Shown: positions 53,880 to 63,030 of the stretch, piece by piece
Layout of the letters: every line of letters starts with the position of its first letter
How positions within the stretch are numbered: position 1 is the stretch's first letter
Assembly (NCBI GenBank): GCA_947491025.1
Contig: CANLIC010000004.1
Location: forward strand, 1 to 64,000
From: Myxococcales bacterium
Lineage (GTDB): Bacteria > Myxococcota_A > UBA9042
Direction of reading: 5' to 3'
Length of the DNA stretch: 64,000 bases
The notes under the pieces: model-generated
The model's database searches: none
What the model was told of the DNA's origin: nothing
What the model saw: only the letters and a program-made list of their open reading frames with translations
Program-made: the position numbers and the translations under genes

Positions 53880-54784
53880 CCGGCCCTCCTCGCCGCCAGC
53901 GGCGCCTGTGCCGGCTCAGCGGCGCGGCATTTGCCCGGCGGTTCCGAGACTTGCTGCATTTGCGCGGCCTGCGGTCGCCACGACGGCAACGTTGGGCGCA
54001 GCCGCCAACCCTCGAGATCAGGCCAGGGCGCCCCGAAGTGCGCCGAAAGGGCCATCTCGTAGGCGTCGCTGCGGCTGACGCCGAGGGCCACCAACCCGTC
54101 GACGTCGGCGTCGAGATCAGCGCGCGCGCTCGCGCCGATGCCCTTCAGCAGGCGCCGACGCAAGGCCTGACGCCCAGCGGCGAGGACCGCTGGGCCATCG
54201 GCGTCCGCGTCAGCGAGGCGGCGGGCCATGGCCTTGCCTGCGCTCGCGAGGGCACCCGCCAGGGCCGGATCCGCGGCCGAGGCGGCCAGCCCCTTGGCTT
54301 CGGCGGCCCGATGCGCCACGTCATCGAGGGCGGGATCGGACCCGCGATGATGGGCGTGTGAGGCCGCGAAGTGCCCGTCGGCGTTGGACGCTTCAGCCCC
54401 GGTCAGGTCGCCCGTGCTCAAGGCGAGACCAAGCGCTTTGCGCAACGCCGCGTCGTGGCTGCGCAGCGTAATCGCCGCCGCAAGGGCGCCGCCGACCGCG
54501 ATCTGGGCGCGGACGCGGCCCTCCAGGACCCGACGGGCTGTGGTCAGCGCGACGCCGGCTTGCCACCATGCGGTCGCACACGCGACGTCGTCGCGGCTCC
54601 ACAGCAGACCGCGGCCGCGCAGGGCGACGAAGAGCTCTTCGAGCTCGCGGATGTAGGCTCGCAGCGCCGAATCGACGTCTGCGGCGAGCTCGAAGTGATC
54701 GGCGGAGCTCGACGCGAAGTGCTCGGTGGCAAGGTTGCCGTCGGCGCGAGGCGACGCGGTCGAAGTGGCGAAGGCGGCAGCCAT
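53876..54784 (-). CDS. Hypothetical helical protein upstream of the helicase loader
   Basis: 302 residues from the ATG at 54784 (GGAGG 12 nt upstream; longer starts at 54808 and 54841 exist). Largely alpha-helical and Ala-rich: ALRAYIRELEELFVALRGRGLLWSRDDVACATAWWQAGVALTTARRVLEGRVRA, then later AVGVSRSDAYEMALSAHFGAPWPDLEGW. The stop overlaps the DnaC-like gene by 4 nt. The location next to a helicase loader suggests a replication accessory role, as with DnaD-type partners, but no motif proves it. Confidence 0.6.
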   Translation of the reverse strand: MAAAFATSTASPRADGNLATEHFASSSADHFELAADVDSALRAYIRELEELFVALRGRGLLWSRDDVACATAWWQAGVALTTARRVLEGRVRAQIAVGGALAAAITLRSHDAALRKALGLALSTGDLTGAEASNADGHFAASHAHHRGSDPALDDVAHRAAEAKGLAASAADPALAGALASAGKAMARRLADADADGPAVLAAGRQALRRRLLKGIGASARADLDADVDGLVALGVSRSDAYEMALSAHFGAPWPDLEGWRLRPTLPSWRPQAAQMQQVSEPPGKCRAAEPAQAPLAARRAG

Positions 54785-55029
54785 GGGGGGTGAATCCTCC
54801 GTCCCCAACATGGCACGCGACCCGCGGTCATGCAAACCCACGCCTCTCGCGCCGGCGCTGCTGTCCCAAGGCTCGCCGAGCCACTGCGCTGGCGCCGCGG
54901 GCCCGTTCGAGGCTGATGGCTAGCCGACGGCCGGGCCTTCTGCCAACGTCAGCGTGGCGACGCACCCGCGCGCCAGGGCGCGGGGCGGAACCGGCGTGGG
55001 ATGGACCGAGCCTGCGCACAGGACCGACC

Positions 55030-56586
55030 GTGATCGCGCACCGAACGCCGCTGCCCCCGACCGACCCGCCGCCTCTTCAAGGCGCGACGGCCATGGTCGC
55101 CGCCTGCGCCGGCTACCGGCCTCCTGCCGAAGTCGCTGGCACATGGCACGCTGCGGAGACCGCCGCCTTTCGCCTGCCGGCGGCTGCCGTCGTGAGCGAG
55201 CTGCGCTGCGAGCTTCGGGGCGACGGCGGGCGCGGCGACCAGGCCCGCGCCCGCGATCACCTGCGCGCGTTGGCTGCGCTCGCTCAAGAAGGCCTCGCCG
55301 CCTTTGGCTACCTCGGGTTCGAGCTCGGTGCAGCCTTGGAGCTCCGGGCCGTGGCACCTCGGGCCGAAGCCCCCGGAGCTTCGGCACGCGATCCGGTGGG
55401 CGGGCTGGCCTCTGACAGCGGTGGCGGTTCGCGCCGACCCACCGGGGCCACAGAGTTCGCCGCGGCCGCAGATGGCCTTTGGCTGGTCTTCGATCCCAGG
55501 GACCTGCAGCCGGTCCCCGCCGCCCAGGCCACCAGCGCGGACGAGGCCGCCGTCGCCGAAGGGAGCGCCGCGGTCGAGGCCTGGTTGGCCGGCCTCAGCG
55601 AAGGCAGCGCGCCCTTCGCTCGAGAGGTCGAGGCCGTTCTGGACGCCATCGCCGATGGGCGCGTCTACCAGGTCAACCTCAGCCGGGCGCTGCCGTTGCC
55701 GCGCCGCTGGGCAGAGGCGGCGCATGCTGTCGATCCGGTCTCGCTGTGGCGCGCGCTCTCTGCGGCGCAGCAGGTGCCCTACGCCGCCATCATCGACTTG
55801 CCGTCGCGGGGAAGTCCCGGTGGGCCACCCGAACGCCTTATCTCCGCCTCGATGGAACGGTTGGTTCGCGTCTCGCCGGCCGGGGCATCGCCGACGCGGC
55901 TGGCGAGCAGCCGCCCGATTAAGGGGACCTCCGCTCGGGCCCTTGAGGCCGCGGGGGCAGGCCAGGTGGAAGATCTGCGGCGGCGGGCGGCGCTTTTGGC
56001 GAGCGCCAAGGAGCGGGCCGAGAACACCATGATCGTCGACATGGTGCGCCATGACCTCGGTCGCGTTGCCACAGCGGACGGGGTGCGGGTGCGCGCCCTG
56101 TGTGAAGCAGTGGCTTATCGGACGCTGTGGCACCTCGAGAGCGAGGTCGAGGCCGTCCTCGCACCTGAAGTCGATAGCGCCGCGCTGCTCGAGGCGCTGC
56201 TGCCGCCCGCCAGCGTCAGCGGCGCCCCGAAAATCGCCGCGATCGAGCAGATCGTGGTCCGCGAGGCGCGACGGCGCGGACCCTACTGCGGCGCCCTCGG
56301 TGCCCTCTGGCCTGACGGCCGAGTCGAGCTCGCGGTCGGAATTCGCCAAGCCATCGTCGGACCCGGCGGCGGCGAGTTGGCAGTGGGCGCTGGAATCGTC
56401 GCTGACTCCGATCCGCTGGCCGAGTGGGGCGAACTCCTGACCAAGACGCGCGGACTCGCCAACGCCCTCGCGGCTGTGTCCCTGGCGCACGGGCAGCGCT
56501 CGATCGCGACCGGACCCTACCTGCCAGGCCGCACCCACCGCCGCCCCGACACCGCCTCGGTGGGGCGTACGGCGCCGCTACGATGA
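55030..56586 (+). CDS. pabB: Aminodeoxychorismate synthase component I
   Basis: 518 residues from a GTG with AGGA 6 nt upstream. Chorismate-binding enzyme: the C-terminal half has VYQVNLSRAL, SSRPIKGTSAR, ERAENTMIVDMVRHDLGR, LLPPASVSGAPKIAAIEQI and GALGALWPDGRVELAVGIR. The Lys of PIKGT is typical of PabB (TrpE has PIAGT), so it makes 4-amino-4-deoxychorismate from chorismate. The N-terminal 200 residues are looser with an inserted Gly/Ser-rich loop. A partner PabA is not seen. The next gene overlaps by 4 nt. Confidence 0.9.
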   Translation: MIAHRTPLPPTDPPPLQGATAMVAACAGYRPPAEVAGTWHAAETAAFRLPAAAVVSELRCELRGDGGRGDQARARDHLRALAALAQEGLAAFGYLGFELGAALELRAVAPRAEAPGASARDPVGGLASDSGGGSRRPTGATEFAAAADGLWLVFDPRDLQPVPAAQATSADEAAVAEGSAAVEAWLAGLSEGSAPFAREVEAVLDAIADGRVYQVNLSRALPLPRRWAEAAHAVDPVSLWRALSAAQQVPYAAIIDLPSRGSPGGPPERLISASMERLVRVSPAGASPTRLASSRPIKGTSARALEAAGAGQVEDLRRRAALLASAKERAENTMIVDMVRHDLGRVATADGVRVRALCEAVAYRTLWHLESEVEAVLAPEVDSAALLEALLPPASVSGAPKIAAIEQIVVREARRRGPYCGALGALWPDGRVELAVGIRQAIVGPGGGELAVGAGIVADSDPLAEWGELLTKTRGLANALAAVSLAHGQRSIATGPYLPGRTHRRPDTASVGRTAPLR

Positions 56587-57584
56587 GCACCGATCGCCCG
56601 CTGCCGCACCTCGCCGGCGCGCCCAGGTCCCGCCACGGCGAAGCGATCTACGCCACGCTGCTGGTCGGCGCGGCAGGCCTCTCGGGCCCGGCCTCGCTCG
56701 CGGCAGCCGTGCCTGCGTTGCACCTGCACCTCGGCCGTCTGCGCAGCGACGCCGTCGCATTTGCATTGCCTTGGCCCGGCCAGGCGGCCGTCATGACCGC
56801 CCTCTGCGACGCCGCGGCGGCGCATCGGCAAGCGTCTCGGCTCGACCCGCGTGCCTTTGTGCGCCTGCGCGTCGACCTCTACGCCGACGACGACCTCGAT
56901 CCGGTGCAGGCGCCGGGGCGCGCGGCGCTGGTGGCGCAGAGTCGCCCTGCGGACGATCGCGTCCGCTCGCCTGCGCGGGTCGCGATCGGACCTCGTCTCC
57001 GCAGCGCTGGAGATCCGCTCGCCGGCTGCAAGCGCGCTTCCGTGGCCACGGAGCGCGCGCTGCTTCGGGCGGCGCAGGGCCGCGGGCACGACGACGTGCT
57101 GCTCTTGGACGTCGAGGGCCGTCTCAGCGAGGCGACGACCTCCGCGCTGCTGGTCGGTCGCGGCGGCCGGCTCTACACGCCCAGCGAGGCGGCAGCGCCC
57201 CTGCGTAGCACGACGATGGCGCTGCTGGAGGCCTTGCTCGACCCCACCGCGGGTCCATCGCCTCTCGGCGCCGTGTCACGCGTCGACCTGCTCCCAACCG
57301 ACCTCCAGACGGCCGACTTCGCGCTGATGGTCAACGCGGTCTCCGGCGGCAGGCCTATCGCCTTCGTCGAGGGCACCCCCCTTCCGTCCCCGCCGGCGGG
57401 GCTTGTCGAGACGCTGCGCGACCTCGTCGACGGCGGCGCAGCAGCCCACCTCGCGGTCGAGCGTCTGCGCCGCGGCCACGGCCCCGCCTGGGCACAGCGC
57501 GCCTTGCGCCTCGGCGAGGGCGACGCAGAGAGCGAGGGCGGAACGCCCCCATGCAGTGCCGACGGCGCCGGCCCCGGCGCGTAG
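56583..57584 (+). CDS. pabC: Class IV aminotransferase fold, probably aminodeoxychorismate lyase
   Basis: 333 residues. ATG overlaps the pabB TGA. Family marks: AFVRLRVDLYAD, AGCKRASVATERALLRAA with the PLP lysine, DDVLLLDVEGRLSEATTSALLVGRGGRLYTPSEAAAPLRSTTMALLEALLD. In the typical family the G-I-T-R turn is RSTTM here. Next to pabB, it is best called 4-amino-4-deoxychorismate lyase, which makes p-aminobenzoate and pyruvate; a branched-chain or D-amino acid aminotransferase is possible. Confidence 0.78.
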   Translation: MSTDRPLPHLAGAPRSRHGEAIYATLLVGAAGLSGPASLAAAVPALHLHLGRLRSDAVAFALPWPGQAAVMTALCDAAAAHRQASRLDPRAFVRLRVDLYADDDLDPVQAPGRAALVAQSRPADDRVRSPARVAIGPRLRSAGDPLAGCKRASVATERALLRAAQGRGHDDVLLLDVEGRLSEATTSALLVGRGGRLYTPSEAAAPLRSTTMALLEALLDPTAGPSPLGAVSRVDLLPTDLQTADFALMVNAVSGGRPIAFVEGTPLPSPPAGLVETLRDLVDGGAAAHLAVERLRRGHGPAWAQRALRLGEGDAESEGGTPPCSADGAGPGA

Positions 57585-57655
57585 ATCGCTTGACCCTGCG
57601 CTGCGGCGATGGCGAGATGGCTGCGGCGGCTGGGGGAGCCGACCGGAGGTCAACC

Positions 57656-58327
57656 ATGGCTGGATTCATGCTGGAGCGACGCGGCCAACGGCGAGCGCCC
57701 ATTGCCGCTCGCGTGGCCCTATTGGCCGCCATCCTGGCGCCGGCCGTCGGTACGGCGCAGGCGAAGGGGCCGGCCAAGGGCCAGGAAGCACCGCCCGCTG
57801 CCGCCGCCAGAGCCGCAGCGCCCGCCGCGAAGGCGCCCACGCCAGCCGCCAAGAACGCCCAGGCGGCGGCAGCACAGGCCGCACCGGCGGACGCGAAGCC
57901 GGAAGCCCCAGCCGTAGCCAAGAAGCCTTGGGGATTCTTGGTCTCGGAAGACGGCAAGCACCGCATCGAGCTGCTGACGGCGGAGGTGATCGTCGGCAGC
58001 GCGGCCAGCGCTGGCGCCCGCATCGATCACGCCACGGTCAGCCCGCGCCACGCAAAGCTGATCCACAAGGACGGCGTGGTGACCATCACCGATCTCGGCA
58101 GCAAGTTCATGACCTTGGCCGCCGGCACCGAGTTGAAGAAAGGCAAGCCGCTGCGCCTGGTCCAGCCGACGCTGTTGACCTTCGGCGCCATCGGCTATGG
58201 CTTTGAGTGGGGCGAACGCACGACCATCCCGCCGACCCACGACGCAGCTGCCAAGGCAGCCGGGACCAAGGCGTCCAAGGGCGCCAGCAAGGCTGGCAAG
58301 AGCAAAGGCGCGGGCGGCAAGCCCTAG
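57656..58327 (+). CDS. Exported FHA-domain protein with lost phosphothreonine contacts
   Basis: 223 residues. Signal peptide: PIAARVALLAAILAPAVGTAQA (about 15-36). An Ala/Pro/Lys linker (40-85) precedes an FHA domain (about 95-185): GFLVSEDGKHRIELLTAEVIVGS, then ATVSPRHAKLIHKDGVVTITDLGSKFM. The usual GR is GS and the NG of NGT is missing, but SPRH is kept. Likely a non-phosphopeptide binding form, in periplasm. Ends with a Lys/Ala/Gly-rich tail. GGAGG before the ATG. Confidence 0.78.
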   Translation: MAGFMLERRGQRRAPIAARVALLAAILAPAVGTAQAKGPAKGQEAPPAAAARAAAPAAKAPTPAAKNAQAAAAQAAPADAKPEAPAVAKKPWGFLVSEDGKHRIELLTAEVIVGSAASAGARIDHATVSPRHAKLIHKDGVVTITDLGSKFMTLAAGTELKKGKPLRLVQPTLLTFGAIGYGFEWGERTTIPPTHDAAAKAAGTKASKGASKAGKSKGAGGKP

Positions 58328-58400
58328 GGCGACCCAGCGCGCGTAACGGGCAGCGCGGTGGCGGATCGCGCGCCGTGCAGTGGCGGGACGGAGGCGAGCG

Positions 58401-59735
58401 ATGGCGGGGGCAGAGCAGGGCGTCGGCGAGCGCGGTGCCATCATCTACGATTGGAACGAGGTCGCGAGACGGGGTCGCGTGATCCGCCGTCCCTTCAAGG
58501 TGCTCGACGAGACGCTGCGCGACGGCATCCAGTCGCCATCGGTCCGCAACCCAACCATCGGCGACAAGCTTGAGATTCTGCACCTGATGGAGGCCTGCGG
58601 CATCGACGTCGCTGACATCGGCCTCCCCGGCGCCGGCCAGCAGGCGGTCGATGACGTGACGCGCCTCTGCGAGGAGATCCGCGACGCCAAGCTGGCCATC
58701 CTCCCCAACTGCGCAGCCCGGACCCACCCTGCGGACGTCGGCGCGGTCGTCGACATCGCCCACAAGACCGGCGTTCCCCTCGAGATCTGTGCCTTTATCG
58801 GCAGCAGCCCGATTCGCCAACTGGTCGAGGGCTGGGATCTCGCGAAAATGCAGGGTCTCGTTCGCGAGGCAGTCCGCATCGGCGTTCGCGGCGGCTGCAA
58901 GGTCTCGTTCGTGACCGAGGACACGATCCGCAGCCACCCGATGACGCTGGCCAGGCTCTTTGAGACGGCGATCGAGGAGGGCGCAGACCGGCTCATCCTC
59001 ACCGACACCGTCGGCCACGCCACCCCAGACGGATTGCTCAACCTCCTGAATTTTGTGCGATCGATGCTGCGCTCTTGGGGCGCCGATCATGTGGAACTCG
59101 ACTGGCACGGCCACAACGACCGCGGCCTGGCCCTGACGCTCAACCTCTTCGCCCTTGAGCACGGCTTCGATCGCGTTCACGGCACGGCCCTCGGGGTCGG
59201 CGAACGCGTCGGCAACTCGAGCATCGACCAGCTCCTGATCAACCTGAAGTTGCTGGGCATCATCGACCGCGACCTGCGCCCGCTCGGCGACTACGTCCGC
59301 AAGGTGAGCCAGGCCTACAATGTTCCGATTCCCTATAACTATCCGGTGTTTGGCAGCGACGCCTTCCGGACCGCCACCGGCGTCCACGCCGCCGCGGTGA
59401 TCAAGGCGCTGCAGCGAGGCGATCGCGACCTGGCAGACCGCGTCTACTCCAGTGTTCCAGCGGCAGATTTTGGCTGTCGCCAGCGCGTCGACATCGGCTA
59501 CTACTCGGGCCGCTCCAACGTGCAGTTCTGGCTTCATGAGCACGGGCTGCAGATCACCGACGCGCGGGTCGAGGCCATCTGGAGCCACGCCAAGGTCGGC
59601 GACTGCACGCTGGAGGATGTCGAGATCGTCGAGCTGTTGCGCCGTGCGTCGCTCATCGACGACAGCGAGGCGACGGTCGCCCTCCACCCGGCGCCCCCTC
59701 CGGTCAAGGCGGGCCTCGCCGCCGCAGCGTCCTAG
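58401..59735 (+). CDS. Isopropylmalate/homocitrate-synthase-like enzyme
   Basis: 444 residues. HMGL-type TIM barrel: VLDETLRDGIQSP, DIGLPG, LTDTVGHATPDG, DWHGHNDRGLAL (metal-binding HxH), GTALGVGERVGNSSIDQL. It condenses acetyl-CoA with a 2-oxoacid. The C-terminal part (KLRPLGDYVRKVSQAYN, FGCRQRVDIGYYSGRSNVQFWL) is a short communication domain; no full LeuA allosteric domain is present, so it may be isopropylmalate, homocitrate or citramalate synthase-like. Starts after GAGGCGAG. Confidence 0.85.
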   Translation: MAGAEQGVGERGAIIYDWNEVARRGRVIRRPFKVLDETLRDGIQSPSVRNPTIGDKLEILHLMEACGIDVADIGLPGAGQQAVDDVTRLCEEIRDAKLAILPNCAARTHPADVGAVVDIAHKTGVPLEICAFIGSSPIRQLVEGWDLAKMQGLVREAVRIGVRGGCKVSFVTEDTIRSHPMTLARLFETAIEEGADRLILTDTVGHATPDGLLNLLNFVRSMLRSWGADHVELDWHGHNDRGLALTLNLFALEHGFDRVHGTALGVGERVGNSSIDQLLINLKLLGIIDRDLRPLGDYVRKVSQAYNVPIPYNYPVFGSDAFRTATGVHAAAVIKALQRGDRDLADRVYSSVPAADFGCRQRVDIGYYSGRSNVQFWLHEHGLQITDARVEAIWSHAKVGDCTLEDVEIVELLRRASLIDDSEATVALHPAPPPVKAGLAAAAS

Positions 59736-59739
59736 TCGC

Positions 59740-60717
59740 ATGGTGGCGAGGCGAGCGGCCCCACGGGCGCCGGGGCGCGCCCGTCCCTGGGTCAGCGCCG
59801 GGCGCGCGTGGCTGGCCTCTTGCGCATGCCTGCTGACCGCCTGCGGAGGCGCCGGCGCGACGCAGATCGCCGAGGCTGGGACGCCTCGGGGTGTTGCAAC
59901 GCCAGCGCCGGCGCCGACGGTCCCTCGCGCAGCGAATGCGACGCCCGCCGGTGCTTCGCCGTCGCTCGCCGAGCGCATGCCGTTGCCGAAGGTGCTCGAG
60001 GACGACGGGCCACCGCAGTCGCGCCACCGCGACGGGCTCGACGGCGCCTGGGCTCGCGTCTTCTTGCGCGCCAATCCGGGCCCCTTCCAGTACGTCGCCT
60101 ACGAGATCTCCGCCCGCGGAGGCGCCGCCGTCGCCTCGCACCTGCGCGGCACCATGGGGCGTCGCGACGCTGTGATCCGCACGGAGCTGGTCGAGCGGTC
60201 GCTCCTGCGCCTTGTCCTCGAGCGGCTGGAGGCGATCGGCGCCACCCAACTCGAAGAGCCGAAGGGCGTTGCCGCTCTGCCTCGCGACAAGCAGGGTGTG
60301 CGTCAGATGCCAGCGACCTCAGCGCTGCCGATCTTTGAGCTGACCTACCGCCGTGGCGATGTCGAGCGCACCGTGGTCGTGGTCGATCCGCTGGCACACG
60401 ATAGCCCGATCTACGCGCGCTTCATCTCCATCGTCCGCGGCGAGGTCATCGCTGCGGTCGGCGACATCGGACTGCTCGGCCCTGACGCTGCGCTTGGCGG
60501 CAGCGCCCGCGGCTACCTCTTCATCGACTCGGTGCCGAGCGCGGACGTCTATGTGGACGATGAGAAGCTGCCGGAACGGACGCCGGTGCTGAATTGGACG
60601 CTCTCCCCAGGCATCCACCGCGTGCGGTTTCGCCGCGACGACCTCGGCATCGATCGGTCCACGACGGTGCGCATCGAGGCCGGCCTGACGACATCGCTGG
60701 AGCTGGACCTGCGATGA
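59740..60717 (+). CDS. Lipoprotein with C-terminal PEGA domain
   Basis: 325 residues, ATG 2 nt past the LeuA-like stop. Basic N-terminus (VARRAAPRAPGRARP), hydrophobic core and lipobox LLTACGG near residue 34. Middle part unknown. C-terminal about 65 residues: GYLFIDSVPSADVYVDDEKLPERTPV and IHRVRFRRDDLGI, a PEGA beta-sandwich, thought to bind polysaccharide or peptidoglycan at the outer surface. Overlaps the next gene by 4 nt. Confidence 0.82.
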   Translation: MVARRAAPRAPGRARPWVSAGRAWLASCACLLTACGGAGATQIAEAGTPRGVATPAPAPTVPRAANATPAGASPSLAERMPLPKVLEDDGPPQSRHRDGLDGAWARVFLRANPGPFQYVAYEISARGGAAVASHLRGTMGRRDAVIRTELVERSLLRLVLERLEAIGATQLEEPKGVAALPRDKQGVRQMPATSALPIFELTYRRGDVERTVVVVDPLAHDSPIYARFISIVRGEVIAAVGDIGLLGPDAALGGSARGYLFIDSVPSADVYVDDEKLPERTPVLNWTLSPGIHRVRFRRDDLGIDRSTTVRIEAGLTTSLELDLR

Positions 60718-61748
60718 CCGAAGTCGACGTCGCTGAAGAGGCGCCGCCACCCACCGACGCTGACGCGAGCGAGGCGGGCCCCGAGCTTGTCGCCGACGAC
60801 GATCCCCGGCTGCGCGCCCTCACCCTGCGCGTCGCTGCCCTTGAAGATCCCGATCATCGCAGCGGGCGGTTGGCAGAGCTGCTCAAGGCCATGGCGCCGG
60901 AGGTCATCGCCGCCGCCATCGACCGCGCGGCGCGGCGCTGCAACGACCCCGACCAGCGGCTGCTCTACCTCTCGTTGATCCACGTCCTGCTGACCGTGCG
61001 GCAGCGCCCGGCCCTGACAGCCGGCCCCCTGCGCGGAGATGCCGAGCGGCAGTGGCCTGCCGGGCCCGAGATCGCGCGCCTCATCGGGGCGGCCAGCCGG
61101 GGTGGGCAAGACTTCGCTGCTGCGCTCCTGCGCGCGACCCTCTCTGATCCCGGGCCCTACGACGGGCGTCCCTTGCCGCCTCACGTCTCCATCGAGCACC
61201 TGCCGCTGGGTACCCGCCGCCAACAGGCGCGTGGACCGCGGCGCGAACAGCTGGTGCGGCTGCTCTGCGACACCGACCCCGCCGTCGTCGAGCTGTTGGC
61301 ACGCAATCCGCGCCTGCGCCAGGACGACCTGATGCAGGTCGCGACCAACCGCCGCACCCACCCCTGGGCGCTTTGGGCCCTGATGCTCTCGCCACGCTGG
61401 CTCGCCAATGCGCCAATTTCCGCAGCGGTGGCGCACAACCCGGTCTGCCCGGAATGGCTGCTCTTGGCGCTGGCCCCGCTCTTGCCGGGCCCGACCTTGC
61501 TCGATGTGCTGCGCAAGCGCCCCTTGCTCGGTCCCGAGTTCGTGGAGCCGCTGCGCGCCCTGCATCGCGGTGCGCTCCGAGCGACCCTCGACGCCCGCCT
61601 GCTGGCGACCCTTGCGGTGCCGGTGGCTGTCGCATGGGAGGTCGACGTCACGCTCGCCGCGGCGTCGGAAGGTGAGGACAGCGAAGAACAACCGGAATTG
61701 GACGAGGCGCTGGCGCTGGCGCTCCTGGTGGCTGAGCGATCGCGCTAG
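60714..61748 (+). CDS. Hypothetical helical-repeat protein
   Basis: 344 residues. Acidic N-terminus. Helical repeats suggested by LVRLLCDTDPAVVELLARNPRLRQDDLMQVATNRRTHPWALWALMLSPRWLANAPISAAVAHNPVCPEWLLLALAPLL, like the leucine-rich-variant/HEAT type repeats of myxobacterial proteins. Translationally coupled to the PEGA lipoprotein. No enzyme motif. Convergent with the APH-like kinase. Confidence 0.7.
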   Translation: MTEVDVAEEAPPPTDADASEAGPELVADDDPRLRALTLRVAALEDPDHRSGRLAELLKAMAPEVIAAAIDRAARRCNDPDQRLLYLSLIHVLLTVRQRPALTAGPLRGDAERQWPAGPEIARLIGAASRGGQDFAAALLRATLSDPGPYDGRPLPPHVSIEHLPLGTRRQQARGPRREQLVRLLCDTDPAVVELLARNPRLRQDDLMQVATNRRTHPWALWALMLSPRWLANAPISAAVAHNPVCPEWLLLALAPLLPGPTLLDVLRKRPLLGPEFVEPLRALHRGALRATLDARLLATLAVPVAVAWEVDVTLAAASEGEDSEEQPELDEALALALLVAERSR

Positions 61749-61791
61749 GCCTTGCCGCGGGCAGCGCCGGCGATGCGGTCGACGATCGGCA

Positions 61792-62907
61792 TCAAGCGCT
61801 GGCGGCGCTGGCGGCGCGGTTGGCGATCGCCTGCAGCCGCGGCCGCCCTTCCTCGACCGCCCGCACCAGCGAGAGCTGACCGCGAGCCCGCATCAGGTTG
61901 TGCTCGCCGCGTGCCCGCGCCCGCTGCGGGTCCCAGCCGAAGTAGCTCTCGGCGATGGCGTCGGCGGCGAACCGCGCCGAAAGCTCCAGCGCGATGCGCC
62001 AAAGCCCCGGCAACGCCGCGGCCGCTTCCGCCTGGGTCCAAGACGCTCCGGCTGCGCCGGCGTAGCCCTCGAGCGCGGCGGCGAAGACGTCGATGTCGAG
62101 GATCGCGGTCTCGTCCTCGGCGCTGCGGTTGCACCAGCTGCGCAAGGCGTCGCCGAGTTCGATGTCGAGCGTCGACCGCGCCATGGTGTCGAGATCCAAG
62201 ATGCCGATCGCCTCACCTGCGTCGTCGAAGAGCAGATTGCTGATCTTGGGGTCGCCGTGAATGATCCGCTCGGGCAGGTCCGGCAGGCGCGGCGCCGAGG
62301 CCCAGCGGGCGCTCAGCTCGCGCTCGAGCTCGCGCACCTCCGCCGCCAGCCGGTGGTCCGGGTGCGCCGACAGCGCGCGGCCCACGGACGCGACGTGGCG
62401 ATCGGTGTCGTGGGCGCCGGGCCGAACAAAGGCGAAGCGGTGGCCGCAGTCGGCGAGCGCGCCGTGAAAACGCGCAAGCAGGGCCGCCGCCGACCCCGCC
62501 ATCGCAGGGCTGGCGACCTTGGCGTGGCAGCGCCCGGGCAGCCGCGTCAGCATGCGAAAGACACCGCAGCCCCGCGGGTCCGCCGATTCGCCCACGGGCA
62601 CCACGACACACGACGCGCCAGACCGGGTCGGCAGCAACGCCGGCACCGGCACGCCCGCGGCGCGCAGGACGGGGGTCAGGGCGGCGATGTCGTCGTTGAC
62701 CGTCGCAGCGAAGATCGGGTGCAGGCGCTGCAAGACGCGATCGCTCCCGACGGCCCAGGTGTCGTTGATCAGTCCGCCGCCGAGCGGGGCGATGAGCGCC
62801 GGGCCTTCGTCGTCGGCGCCGCCCTGAAAGCGGGCGACGATCGCTGACAGCGCAGGCCGCAAGGCGTCGAGTGGGTCAGAGGGGGGCGCGTTGAGGTGGT
62901 CTGCCAT
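61792..62907 (-). CDS. APH/choline-kinase-like phosphotransferase
   Basis: 371 residues. Kinase fold: nucleotide loop PLGGGLINDTWAV, Brenner motif IIHGDPKISNLLFDD with catalytic Asp, and ILDLDTMARSTLDIELGD in place of DFG. Substrate unknown: aminoglycoside, homoserine or choline-like. Start at ATG 62907; GGCG-rich upstream lacks a strong Shine-Dalgarno. Divergent from the enoyl-CoA hydratase gene. Confidence 0.85.
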   Translation of the reverse strand: MADHLNAPPSDPLDALRPALSAIVARFQGGADDEGPALIAPLGGGLINDTWAVGSDRVLQRLHPIFAATVNDDIAALTPVLRAAGVPVPALLPTRSGASCVVVPVGESADPRGCGVFRMLTRLPGRCHAKVASPAMAGSAAALLARFHGALADCGHRFAFVRPGAHDTDRHVASVGRALSAHPDHRLAAEVRELERELSARWASAPRLPDLPERIIHGDPKISNLLFDDAGEAIGILDLDTMARSTLDIELGDALRSWCNRSAEDETAILDIDVFAAALEGYAGAAGASWTQAEAAAALPGLWRIALELSARFAADAIAESYFGWDPQRARARGEHNLMRARGQLSLVRAVEEGRPRLQAIANRAASAASA

Positions 62908-62918
62908 GGTCGCGCAGT

Positions 62919-62948
62919 CTGGCGCCATGCGCGGGCGCGCGCTAGTTT
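62919..62948 (+). promoter_or_regulatory. Candidate promoter of the enoyl-CoA hydratase gene
   Basis: CTGGCG (62919-62924), 18-nt spacer, TAGTTT (62943-62948), 83 nt before the ATG. Same spacing as the tatA promoter candidate. Confidence 0.35.
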
Positions 62949-63030
62949 CGCGTCATCGCGGCGCCAGCGGATCGCCGGCGTGGTGCGGAGCGGGCCGAGA
63001 GATGCCGCCGGCGCAGCAAGGAGCAGGGCC

